DNA from: an uncultured Bacilli bacterium
Lineage (GTDB): Bacteria > Bacillota_I > Bacilli_A > RF39 > UBA660
Assembly (NCBI GenBank): GCA_944331725.1
Contig: CALVJE010000012.1
Location: 1 to 16,834, forward strand
Direction: 5' to 3'
DNA length: 16,834 nt
Below the pieces are notes generated by a model, which was not told the origin of the DNA, searched no databases, and saw nothing but the letters and a program-made list of their open reading frames with translations. This document shows, piece after piece, positions 7,186 through 13,892 of this stretch (position 1 is the first letter of the stretch; each line of letters begins with the position of its first letter). The position numbers and the translations under genes are program-made.

Positions 7186-7793
7186 TTAATCAGAATTTTT
7201 TATTACTTCTTCCAACTCTTCATCAGTTACTGTACTTAAATAGATTTCTCCATTAAAGCAGCCTTCACCTGCTTTGCAATTAAATAGTTGTGATTCTTTT
7301 ATAATGTGATTATTCTCATTGATAGTTTTAATTAAATAAACTTCTAATAAGTATAAAGCTGATAAAGAGAAAAAAACATTGTATTGATTCGCATCTTCAA
7401 TATTTCCTAATCTATTATGTTTAAGAGTGGTATAGGTTTTCCACCAATTTAAATGGGCAGAATTTTTCCACTCTTTAAAAGGAACTAATTTAATGTAGTT
7501 AGACCTTTCTATATTTATCTTATCTTTATGAAGAAAGATATTTTTACTTTCTAATATTTGTTTATATTTAAAAATATTAGCTTGATGACTATCACTATTA
7601 CCAGGTAAACCACACAAAACTTTCATAACAGAATCAATTTCGGAACATATTGACTGTATTAATCCGAAAAATTCAACAGAGAGCACTTCTTATTTTTTTT
7701 ATCAAGTGCTACATAACGGAAAGTATTAATAAAATTAGATTCCAAAGTTAAATAGTATTCCCAATAGTCTTCAACAAATTCTGCTGCTGTCAT
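7186..7793 (-). pseudogene. Frameshifted hypothetical gene (HEPN-like?)
   Basis: Two overlapping frames look like one gene. The first opens at ATG 7793 behind AAGGAG and reads MTAAEFVEDYWEYYLTLE onward for 36 codons to KKNKK, then runs out at TAA 7659-7661. The second frame carries the remaining ~165 residues from SVEFFGLIQSICSEID to the stop at 7186. Removing one CT from the CTCTCT tract at about 7676-7681 joins them into 201 aa. The product looks helical, with PFKEWKNSAHLNWWKTY and LKHNRLG followed by a hydrophobic helix, a pattern I associate loosely with HEPN-like proteins. It starts 27 nt after tyrS with no strong terminator, so co-transcription is likely. Function unknown. Confidence 0.7.
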
Positions 7794-7820
7794 AAAAATC
7801 AACTCCTTAAAAATTATAAT

Positions 7821-9011
7821 TTATTTAAATAATAATTTTAAAAATACGTTTTTACCTTTTTGAACAATCAACGAATTATTTTCTAAATCATCTAATGTTA
7901 TAACTCTAGTAATGTCATTTTCTCTTTTTCCATTAATTTTTATTCCATTTTGTTCAATAATTCTTTTAGCTTCTGATTTAGAAGATACTAATTCTATTTT
8001 TACTAGTAAATCTATCAAAGATAAATCTAAAGAGGATTTTTCTAAATCAACTATATTTATATCATTAGGAATTAAACCTTTAGAAATATTATTATATCTT
8101 TCAACTGCTGGAGCAACAAATTCTTCTCCATAATACATTCTTATTATTTCCTTTCCAAATTCTTTATGAGCATTTACTATATCATCTTTAATCCACTGTT
8201 TATATGTATCAGTATTAATATCGGTTGTAAGTTGAAAGTATGTTTCTAAACATTCATCTGGTATCTTCATTGCCTTTTCAAACATAATAGCTGGTTCTTC
8301 ATCGATTCCTATATAATTATCTAATGACTTACTCATCTTTTCTTTTCCATCAAGACCTACTAATAATGGAAATACTATTACATCTTGTGGAACTTGGTTA
8401 TAATCTTTTTGTAATTCTCTACCTACCAATAAATTGAAAGTTTGGTCAGATCCACCAATTTCAATATCAGCTTTAATAGCGACAGAGTCATATCCTTGCA
8501 TTAAAGGATACATAAATTCATGTATTCCAATAGGTATATTATTTATAAATCGATTTTTAAAATCATCTCTTTCAAGTATTCTTGCAACAGTATATTTTCC
8601 TGTTAATTCTAGAACATCTTTAAAATTCATTATGCTTAACCATTCAGAATTATAAACAATCTTAGTTTTGTCTTTATCTAAAATTTTAGTTACCTGTTTA
8701 AAATATGTTTCTCCACTTTTACGAGTTTCTTCAAAAGTTAATTGAGGTCTAGTTTTATTTTTACCACTAGGATCTCCAATCATGGCTGTAAAATCGCCTA
8801 TAACAAAAATAATTTCATGTCCCATATCTTGCAACATTTTTAATACTCTTAAAGGAACTGTGTGTCCTAAATGTAAGTCAGGTCTTGAAGGGTCTGCACC
8901 AAACTTAATAACTAACTTTTCATCACTTTTTAACTTTTTTCTTAACGAATTCTCATTAAATATTTGAATTGCTTTTCTTATAATAAGTTCTATTTGTTCA
9001 TCTTTGCTCAT
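7821..9011 (-). CDS. tyrS: Tyrosyl-tRNA synthetase
   Basis: Cytosolic class I synthetase that charges tRNA-Tyr. Length is 396 aa, within the family range. Seen: FGADPSRPDLHLGH with the HIGH-type motif HLGH (47-50), GDFTAMIGDPSG (72-83), the tyrosine pocket and specificity stretch QGYDSVAIKADIEIGGSDQ (172-190), KMSKS (225-229), and a C-terminal S4 RNA-binding domain (about 335-396). ATG 9011 follows AGGAGG (9020-9025) with 8-nt spacing. It is controlled by an upstream Tyr T-box and overlaps a Tyr-rich small ORF in another frame. The frameshifted gene follows 27 nt downstream. Confidence 0.97.
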   Translation of the reverse strand: MSKDEQIELIIRKAIQIFNENSLRKKLKSDEKLVIKFGADPSRPDLHLGHTVPLRVLKMLQDMGHEIIFVIGDFTAMIGDPSGKNKTRPQLTFEETRKSGETYFKQVTKILDKDKTKIVYNSEWLSIMNFKDVLELTGKYTVARILERDDFKNRFINNIPIGIHEFMYPLMQGYDSVAIKADIEIGGSDQTFNLLVGRELQKDYNQVPQDVIVFPLLVGLDGKEKMSKSLDNYIGIDEEPAIMFEKAMKIPDECLETYFQLTTDINTDTYKQWIKDDIVNAHKEFGKEIIRMYYGEEFVAPAVERYNNISKGLIPNDINIVDLEKSSLDLSLIDLLVKIELVSSKSEAKRIIEQNGIKINGKRENDITRVITLDDLENNSLIVQKGKNVFLKLLFK

Positions 9012-9090
9012 TTTTTATTCCTCCTAAATAGTTTGTATAGTTAATTAAATTACAATCATCAAAGTAATAATAGTAATAGTCACTATCCAT
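8998..9090 (-). CDS. Tyr-rich upstream ORF overlapping the tyrS start
   Basis: A 30-codon ORF lies between the T-box terminator and tyrS. ATG (9090-9088) follows AAGGAGGTGG (9096-9105), the strongest ribosome site in the window. The peptide begins MDSDYYYYYFDD, with five consecutive Tyr codons of mixed TAT and TAC, then two more Tyr (residues 18, 21); 7 of 30 residues are Tyr. Its frame passes through the tyrS AGGAGG (read as LGG) and stops at TGA 8998-9000, 14 bp inside tyrS in a different frame. I infer a leader peptide: ribosomes that stall at the Tyr run would leave the tyrS ribosome site free. It is too short for homology from sequence alone, so existence as a translated peptide is unproven. 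Confidence 0.6.
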   Translation of the reverse strand: MDSDYYYYYFDDCNLINYTNYLGGIKNEQR

Positions 9091-9110
9091 ACAAACCACC
9101 TCCTTGAAAT

Positions 9111-9147
9111 AAAAAAACGAACAATCATCCCAAAGGACGATTGCTCG
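9111..9147 (-). terminator. T-box terminator hairpin
   Basis: Minus strand CGAGCAATCGTCC (9147-9135), loop TTTG, GGATGATTGTTCG (9130-9118), then seven T (9117-9111). The 13-bp stem competes with the T-box antiterminator, which uses the 5' arm. Confidence 0.92.
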
Positions 9148-9324
9148 TGGTACCACCTTTATTTGTAATAATAGTATATTACCTCTTATTGATAACGGAT
9201 ATTATCCGATTAAAATCATCATTTGTAATTCATTATTTTATTTTTGCTTATTTACACCAACCATAAGCTCTCTTTAAAATATTATAAAATAATTACTTCG
9301 AATGAATCGCTTTTTAATTAACTG
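9111..9324 (-). promoter_or_regulatory. Tyrosine T-box riboswitch of tyrS
   Basis: A complete T-box leader. Stem I arms pair at 9284-9293 with 9232-9241. The internal loop has the loop-E pair AGUA on the 5' side and GAA on the 3' side, followed by the specifier UAC (9227-9225) and a purine, so the specificity is Tyr. The AGAGAGC...GGTTGGTG stem I segment is present at about 9272-9251. The T-box AAAGGTGGTACCACG lies at 9160-9146, followed by a terminator. Uncharged tRNA-Tyr pairs with UAC and the T-box bulge to favour the antiterminator, so tyrS is read when Tyr is short. Confidence 0.93.
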
Positions 9325-9329
9325 GCTAT

Positions 9330-9359
9330 ATTATACAATAGTGTATGTAAAAAAGTCAA
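9330..9359 (-). promoter_or_regulatory. Vegetative promoter of the T-box/tyrS unit
   Basis: Minus strand TTGACT (9359-9354), an 18-bp spacer, TATAAT (9335-9330). It places the start of the leader near 9323, just before stem I. Confidence 0.75.
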
Positions 9360-9379
9360 ATTTGTATCAAACAATATAA

Positions 9380-9565
9380 TTAACTATTCCTCTCTTGTTT
9401 TTCTAACTTTTTTAAACACTTAGCTTTCCTTCTTCCAAACTCAAGTGACTTTTTATTAAACTCTTCTAAACTAATAAGTTTTTTTTGAAATCTATCATTT
9501 AAAATTTCTACCGCTCTATCAATTCCTTCTAACTCAGTTTTAGGATCAACTCTTCTAAATAACAT
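9380..9565 (-). CDS. Small SHOCT-like protein downstream of der
   Basis: A 61-aa charged helical protein whose start lies 2 nt after the der stop (TAA TT ATG), so it is probably translated by coupled or reinitiating ribosomes. The centre AVEILNDRFQKKLISLEEF (18-36), followed by NKKSLEFGRRK, resembles the SHOCT short C-terminal domain pattern (a helix, a short turn with an 'IS-EEF' like start, a second helix). No membrane segment. The C-terminus is very basic. The family is not recognised with certainty; a nucleic-acid or ribosome-related role is only a guess from its der linkage. Confidence 0.65.
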   Translation of the reverse strand: MLFRRVDPKTELEGIDRAVEILNDRFQKKLISLEEFNKKSLEFGRRKAKCLKKLEKQERNS

Positions 9566-9567
9566 AA

Positions 9568-10875
9568 TTACTCTCCATTTCTATTTTTAAACTGAAGAAC
9601 AATAGGGGTTCCTTCAAGTTCAAAATTTTCTCTCAATTTATTTTCTAAATATCTCTCATAAGAAAAATGTACTAATCCCTTACTATTAACTCTAAAAGTA
9701 AACTTAGGAGGTTTTATACCAGTTTGACTAACAAAATAAATCTTAAGTCTTTTACCTTTATAACTAGGAGCAGGGTTCAAACTATAAGCATCTTCAATAA
9801 CTTCATTTAAAACACTAGTTTTAATCTCTCTACTAATATTTTCTTTTACCTTTAACACTTCAGGCATTAAAGTATGAATACGTTTTTTAGTTAAAGCAGA
9901 TAAGAAGACAACAGGAGCATAAGTTGCAAATTGAAATTCACTTCTAACTAGTTTCTTAAACTCCGATATGTTAGCATCTTCCACTGCATCCCATTTATTA
10001 ACAACTATAATTAAACCTTTACCACGTTCTATCGCATAACCTGCAATATGTTTATCGTGTTCTTTAATACCATCTTCGGCATCAATTACTAAAAGACATA
10101 TATCACTCTTATCAATAGAGTTCATTGACCTAAATAAACTATACTTCTCGATCGCTTCATAAACTTTACCTTTTTTTCTCATCCCTGCTGTATCAATTAA
10201 AACAAATTCTTCATCGTGATATTTAAAAACGGTATTAATAGAATCTCTTGTTGTCCCTGCTACATCACTAACAACAACTCTATCTTCATTTAAAATAGCA
10301 TTAGTTAAAGAACTCTTACCAACATTAGGTCTACCTATAATTGCAATTTTTAATCTATCATCTTCATCATTTTCTTCTTTAGTTTTAAATCCACTAGTAA
10401 CTTCATCCATAAGTTCAATATAACCAGTATTATGAATTGCACTAATAGGAATATAATTATCAAACCCAAGTTCATAAAAGTCATAAATATTATCATAACT
10501 ATCTTTATTATCCATCTTATTAATGGCAACAACTATTCGTTTATTACTTTTCCTTAAAATATCTCTAACAACTAAATCATTACTAGTAATACCATCTTTA
10601 GCATCCACAACAAAGATAACAACATCCGCTTCATTAATAGCAATCTCCGCTTGCATCTTTATCTCATCATTAAATTTTTCATCACCAAGGTCAATTCCTC
10701 CAGTATCAACTAGATAAAAGGGTTTATTTAAATAACTTACTTCTTCATAAAGTCTATCCCTTGTAACTCCTGGAACATCTTCTATAATAGCAATACGACT
10801 ACCAGCAATTTTATTAAATAAAGTACTTTTTCCAACATTAGGTCTACCAACAATCGCTACAATTGGTAATTTCAT
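9568..10875 (-). CDS. der: Ribosome-associated GTPase Der (EngA)
   Basis: Essential double GTPase for 50S subunit maturation. Length is 435 aa, typical of the family. First G domain: GRPNVGKST (10-18), DTGG (57-60), NKMD (119-122). Second G domain: GRPNVGKSS (181-189), DTAGMRKKGKV (228-238), NKWD (293-296). A C-terminal KH-like domain (about 355-435) includes PPKFTFRVN. All key residues are intact. ATG 10875 follows GAGGTG. In Bacillus, der is followed by gpsA and, a few genes on, spoIVA; here both are in the window but not adjacent. The 61-aa gene follows in the same unit. Confidence 0.97.
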   Translation of the reverse strand: MKLPIVAIVGRPNVGKSTLFNKIAGSRIAIIEDVPGVTRDRLYEEVSYLNKPFYLVDTGGIDLGDEKFNDEIKMQAEIAINEADVVIFVVDAKDGITSNDLVVRDILRKSNKRIVVAINKMDNKDSYDNIYDFYELGFDNYIPISAIHNTGYIELMDEVTSGFKTKEENDEDDRLKIAIIGRPNVGKSSLTNAILNEDRVVVSDVAGTTRDSINTVFKYHDEEFVLIDTAGMRKKGKVYEAIEKYSLFRSMNSIDKSDICLLVIDAEDGIKEHDKHIAGYAIERGKGLIIVVNKWDAVEDANISEFKKLVRSEFQFATYAPVVFLSALTKKRIHTLMPEVLKVKENISREIKTSVLNEVIEDAYSLNPAPSYKGKRLKIYFVSQTGIKPPKFTFRVNSKGLVHFSYERYLENKLRENFELEGTPIVLQFKNRNGE

Positions 10876-10902
10876 AGACTAACACCTCTTTTCATATCAC
10901 TT

Positions 10903-10911
10903 ATTGTATCA
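10903..10911 (-). promoter_or_regulatory. Extended -10 promoter of der
   Basis: Minus strand TGATACAAT (10911-10903) is an extended -10 about 28 bp before the der ATG. The -35 is weak (TTTAAT, 17-bp spacing). It overlaps the back-to-back promoter of the 10965 gene, so the two may compete for polymerase. Confidence 0.5.
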
Positions 10912-10915
10912 TATC

Positions 10916-10944
10916 TTTACACAAAATTAAATATCCTCTATAAT
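10916..10944 (+). promoter_or_regulatory. Vegetative promoter of the YjdF-like gene
   Basis: TTTACA (10916-10921), a 17-bp spacer and TATAAT (10939-10944), then AAAGGAG and ATG 10965. Confidence 0.7.
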
Positions 10945-10964
10945 TATATAAAAGGAGCATATGC

Positions 10965-11774
10965 ATGTTAAAAAGATTTAAAAAATTTAAAAAACGATTA
11001 ATAGAATATTATAAAGAAGAAGATAATAAAAAAGTAGCCATATTTTATACTGTTTTAAGATTCTTAGTTATTCTCTGTTTAATAAGAGAAATATTTATGG
11101 GTAACTATCACAATGTTTTCTTATGTATTTTAACTTTAATATTATTTGTAATACCATTCTTTGTCGAAGATAAGTTAAAAGTAAGTATTCCCAATGTTTT
11201 AGAAATAATTATTCTTCTATTTATATTTTCTGCAGAAATACTAGGAGAAATACAAAACTTCTACAATATTATTCCCAACTGGGATATGATACTTCATACT
11301 CTTAATGGTTTCTTAGCAGCAGCGATAGGTTTTTCTTTAATTGATATTTTAAATAGAACTGATAAATTTCATATTGAACTTAGTCCTATCTTTGTTGCCT
11401 TAGTATCATTTTGTTTTTCTATGACTGTAGGAATAGCGTGGGAGTTCTTTGAATATAGTGTCGATAGCATTTTAAGTACAGATATGCAAAAAGATACTAT
11501 TGTAAATAAAATATCATCAGTTAATTTAACAAATGCCAACGCTTTTGATCCTAAAATAATTACAGGTATAGATGGTACTACAATTCACTATGATGGTAAT
11601 ACCATAACTATAGAAGATGGTTATCTAGATATAGGTCTAATTGATACAATGGAAGACTTAGTAGTAAACTTTATAGGAGCCCTAACATTCTCAGTTCTTG
11701 GTTACTTCTATATCAAAAAACGTGATAAATATAAAGGAATAGAACACTTCATTCCCAAAAAGAAAAAAGCTTAA
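10965..11774 (+). CDS. YjdF-like (DUF2238) integral membrane protein
   Basis: A 269-aa membrane protein of the YjdF/DUF2238 family, function unknown. After a basic N-terminus (KRFKKFKKR) there are hydrophobic segments at about residues 27-43, 48-64, 75-92, 108-126 and 138-160, an extracytoplasmic-looking loop (about 165-225) rich in Asp/Thr/Asn, and a final segment near 230-252. Family-typical stretches: DMILHTLNGFLAAAIGFSL and MTVGIAWEFFEYSVDS. The tail is highly basic (KKKKA). It is a single-gene unit with its own promoter and a strong terminator, divergent from der. Confidence 0.8.
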   Translation: MLKRFKKFKKRLIEYYKEEDNKKVAIFYTVLRFLVILCLIREIFMGNYHNVFLCILTLILFVIPFFVEDKLKVSIPNVLEIIILLFIFSAEILGEIQNFYNIIPNWDMILHTLNGFLAAAIGFSLIDILNRTDKFHIELSPIFVALVSFCFSMTVGIAWEFFEYSVDSILSTDMQKDTIVNKISSVNLTNANAFDPKIITGIDGTTIHYDGNTITIEDGYLDIGLIDTMEDLVVNFIGALTFSVLGYFYIKKRDKYKGIEHFIPKKKKA

Positions 11775-11798
11775 GAGTAAAATCTTAAACTTTTTTTT
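11767..11798 (+). terminator. Bidirectional terminator between YjdF-like and XRE genes
   Basis: Arms AAGCTTAAGA (11767-11776) and TCTTAAACTT (11783-11792) with one mismatch, then T to 11798. Read on the minus strand the hairpin is also followed by TTTTTT, so it can serve the convergent XRE gene too. It spans the YjdF-like stop and abuts the XRE stop. Confidence 0.8.
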
Positions 11799-12048
11799 AC
11801 TTAAAAACATTTCTTTTAAGTTCGATAATATCAGTTAGTTCACAATCTAAATAATTACAAAGTCTTTCTAATACTATTAAATCAAGTCTTTCACTTTCTC
11901 CATTTATATATCTAGTAACAACTTTATAATCAGTTCCTGTGTCTTGGCCTAGTTTATTTTTACTTATATTTTTCTCATCAAGTAAATTACCAAGTTTAAA
12001 GTAAAAAGCACTGTTACCAATTTTAACCTCAATACCATCTTTTTTCAT
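11797..12048 (-). CDS. XRE/Cro-type HTH transcriptional regulator
   Basis: An 83-aa single-domain DNA-binding protein of the Cro/C1 (YozG-like) type. The helix-turn-helix runs about residues 17-75: LGNLLDEKNISKNKLGQDTG, recognition-helix region DYKVVTRYINGE, then DLIVLERLCNYLDCELTDII. There is no sensor or ligand domain. Length matches the small regulator subfamily (65-85 aa). The ribosome site is modest (GAGGGC). It is divergent from the LiaF-like gene and the shared intergenic region carries a repeated ATATGACT-type element, so I infer autoregulation and control of the neighbour. Confidence 0.85.
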   Translation of the reverse strand: MKKDGIEVKIGNSAFYFKLGNLLDEKNISKNKLGQDTGTDYKVVTRYINGESERLDLIVLERLCNYLDCELTDIIELKRNVFK

Positions 12049-12066
12049 TATATCGCCCTCAAAATA

Positions 12067-12075
12067 ATTCTAACA
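12067..12075 (-). promoter_or_regulatory. Extended -10 promoter of the XRE gene
   Basis: Minus strand TGTTAGAAT (12075-12067), an extended -10 about 20 bp before the XRE start. The -35 position falls on the AGTCATA repeat at 12089-12095. Confidence 0.4.
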
Positions 12076-12088
12076 ATAACATTGGCTG

Positions 12089-12175
12089 TATGACTACTGG
12101 TTATATGACTAATAATAGTATTGCTACAAAAAGGTAAATTATACATAACTGTTGATAATAATATTTAAGTCATAT
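12089..12175. repeat. TATGACT repeats in the XRE/LiaF-like divergent region
   Basis: TATGACT at 12089-12095, ATATGACT at 12103-12110 (14 bp on, same strand) and the inverse AGTCATAT at 12168-12175. One copy covers the XRE -35 position; the inverse copy fills the end of the LiaF-like spacer and touches its -10. This is the layout expected of an operator for the XRE protein; binding is inferred. Confidence 0.5.
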
Positions 12176-12180
12176 ATAAT
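12152..12180 (+). promoter_or_regulatory. Vegetative promoter of the LiaF-like gene
   Basis: TTGATA (12152-12157), a 17-bp spacer and TATAAT (12175-12180), 20 bp before ATG 12200. The spacer holds the AGTCATAT element. Confidence 0.75.
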
Positions 12181-12199
12181 TGTGTAAAGGAGTGTTTAT

Positions 12200-12844
12200 A
12201 TGTTTATAGGTTTAATTTTTATTTTAATAGGAGCTTTATTTTTAATATCAATAATCGCTCCAGAGTTTAATATTGACTTTTCTTATTTAATACCTCTAGT
12301 TTTAATGGCATCATCTTTATACTATATTATAAAAGGTAAGAAATTTACCCTTGCAAACACAACTGTTTTATATTTAGGAACTTGGTTTTTATTAGAAGAA
12401 TTAAATATTATTAAAGATCCACTAGATGATGCCTTTTTTCCTATTCTTTTAATAATTATAGGACTATTCATTGTAATAGAAAGTTTAAAAGTAAAAAAAG
12501 TATTTAAAAGAAAAGATAATAATCTAAAAAACTACTATGGTATCTTTAGTGGACTAGAAGAAAAAATAACAGATACTAATTTTAAAGGTGCTAATATTTA
12601 TAGTGTCTTTGGTGGAGTTGACTTAGACTTAAGAGAATTAGAGTTAAAAGAAGATATAACTATTAATGCTTATTCTATTTTTGGAGGTACTAGTATTTTT
12701 GTTAAAGATAATTTTAAAGTAAAATTTAATTCTTTCTCACTATTTGGAGGTAATGAAAATAAATCTATTACTACCGATAAAAAGAAAGTTTCAACTTTAA
12801 CAATTAACTGTATATCAATCTTTGGTGGAACAGAGGTTAAGTAA
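12200..12844 (+). CDS. LiaF-like membrane protein
   Basis: A 214-aa protein with LiaI/LiaF-type architecture. Four hydrophobic segments (about 2-22, 27-45, 50-67, 78-97) are followed by a basic KVKKVFKRK stop-transfer and a soluble C-terminal domain. That domain repeats a beta-rich IFGG/VFGG motif (YSVFGGVDLDLRE, YSIFGGTSIFV, FSLFGGNE, ISIFGGTE), as in the LiaF C-terminal region. LiaF in Bacillus inhibits the LiaRS cell-envelope stress system; no liaRS-like two-component genes are in this window, so the partner is unknown. It has its own promoter and a strong terminator and is divergent from an XRE regulator that may control it. Confidence 0.82.
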   Translation: MFIGLIFILIGALFLISIIAPEFNIDFSYLIPLVLMASSLYYIIKGKKFTLANTTVLYLGTWFLLEELNIIKDPLDDAFFPILLIIIGLFIVIESLKVKKVFKRKDNNLKNYYGIFSGLEEKITDTNFKGANIYSVFGGVDLDLRELELKEDITINAYSIFGGTSIFVKDNFKVKFNSFSLFGGNENKSITTDKKKVSTLTINCISIFGGTEVK

Positions 12845-12874
12845 TAATCTTACAAATTAGTAAGATTATTTTTC
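12843..12874 (+). terminator. Terminator of the LiaF-like gene
   Basis: Perfect 11-bp arms AATAATCTTAC (12843-12853) and GTAAGATTATT (12860-12870) with a 6-nt loop, then TTT. The first arm starts inside the stop codon. Confidence 0.88.
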
Positions 12875-12903
12875 TTGTAAAAAACAAAAGATATTAGTAT
12901 CAT
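12875..12903 (+). promoter_or_regulatory. Promoter of the gpsA unit
   Basis: TTGTAA (12875-12880), a 17-bp spacer and TATCAT (12898-12903), followed by AAGGTGAT and ATG 12922. It begins right after the previous terminator. Confidence 0.55.
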
Positions 12904-12921
12904 TAATATGAAGGTGATAAT

Positions 12922-13884
12922 ATGCAAGTAACAATTTTAGGAACAGGAGCATTTGGTCTTGCTCTTGGAAATTTATTACACGAAAAAAGTAAAGCTGATA
13001 TTATTTTTTGGACGGCTTCCCTAGAAGAATATTTAGAAATAACTAATAATAACACTTATGATAGAGTCTTAACTGGAATAGAATTAGCTTCCAATCTAGA
13101 TGTTACAATGGATTTAAGTATTGCTTTAACCGCTTCAGATTTAATTATTGTAGCAGTACCTTGCAATAATGTAAGAGAAGTATTAACAAAAATAAAAGAC
13201 TATTTAAATGATAATAGTAGAGTAATATTAGTTTCTAAAGGATTAGAGAAAAATAAAGATTTATTAATGACAGAAATTTATCAAGAACTAAATTTAAAAG
13301 GAAAAGTATCATATCTTGCAGGTCCAACATTTGCTAAAGAGCTTATTGTTAATAGTAAATCAGGCTTAACTCTTGCTACTAAAGATGAAAAAACTAAAGA
13401 ATTAATGCTAAGTTTATTTAAAAATACAAATGTGGAAATAGAAGTAATAGATGACTATGTTGGGTTAGAATTATATGGTATTATTAAAAATGTTCTTGCT
13501 ATTCTTATGGGAAGTATTAATAGTAAATATAGGGGTGACTCTACTAATGCTTATTACTTAACTAAAATATATAACTTTGCTAAAGAATTAGTTGTTAAAC
13601 TAGGTGGTAACGAAAAAACTGCTACTTGTTATGGTGCTTTAGGGGATATTTTATTAACTTGTAATAGTAAAAATAGTCGTAATTATAATTATGGTGTTTT
13701 ACTATATACTAATAAAATAGATGCTGATACTTATAAAAAACATTATACTGTTGAAGGAAGTATTGCTATTACCTCTTTAACAAAACTATTAAGAAAGAAT
13801 AATCAAACTTCAGAATTTTTAGAAAAACTAACTGAATATTTTAATGGTACTATTAGTCTTGATGAAGTATTAGAATTATTCTAG
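12922..13884 (+). CDS. gpsA: Glycerol-3-phosphate dehydrogenase [NAD(P)+]
   Basis: Reduces dihydroxyacetone phosphate to sn-glycerol 3-phosphate, the backbone of phospholipids and a source for teichoic acids; cytosolic. Length is 320 aa, slightly short of the usual 330-345. Seen: Rossmann motif LGTGAFG (6-12), VSKGLEK (104-110), the family signature LAGPTFAKEL (132-141), the catalytic Lys189 in YGIIKNVLAI, GDILLTC (about 237-243) and SRNYNYG (about 247-253). The short C-terminus explains the length difference. The next gene follows after 8 nt, so it heads an operon of membrane proteins. Confidence 0.96.
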   Translation: MQVTILGTGAFGLALGNLLHEKSKADIIFWTASLEEYLEITNNNTYDRVLTGIELASNLDVTMDLSIALTASDLIIVAVPCNNVREVLTKIKDYLNDNSRVILVSKGLEKNKDLLMTEIYQELNLKGKVSYLAGPTFAKELIVNSKSGLTLATKDEKTKELMLSLFKNTNVEIEVIDDYVGLELYGIIKNVLAILMGSINSKYRGDSTNAYYLTKIYNFAKELVVKLGGNEKTATCYGALGDILLTCNSKNSRNYNYGVLLYTNKIDADTYKKHYTVEGSIAITSLTKLLRKNNQTSEFLEKLTEYFNGTISLDEVLELF

Positions 13885-13892
13885 GAGTATAT

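Noticed and set aside
7800..7850. AT-only inverted repeat at the end of tyrS as a terminator
   Set aside because: The stem is all A-T with a long loop and overlaps the SD-bearing gap to the next gene; too weak to call.
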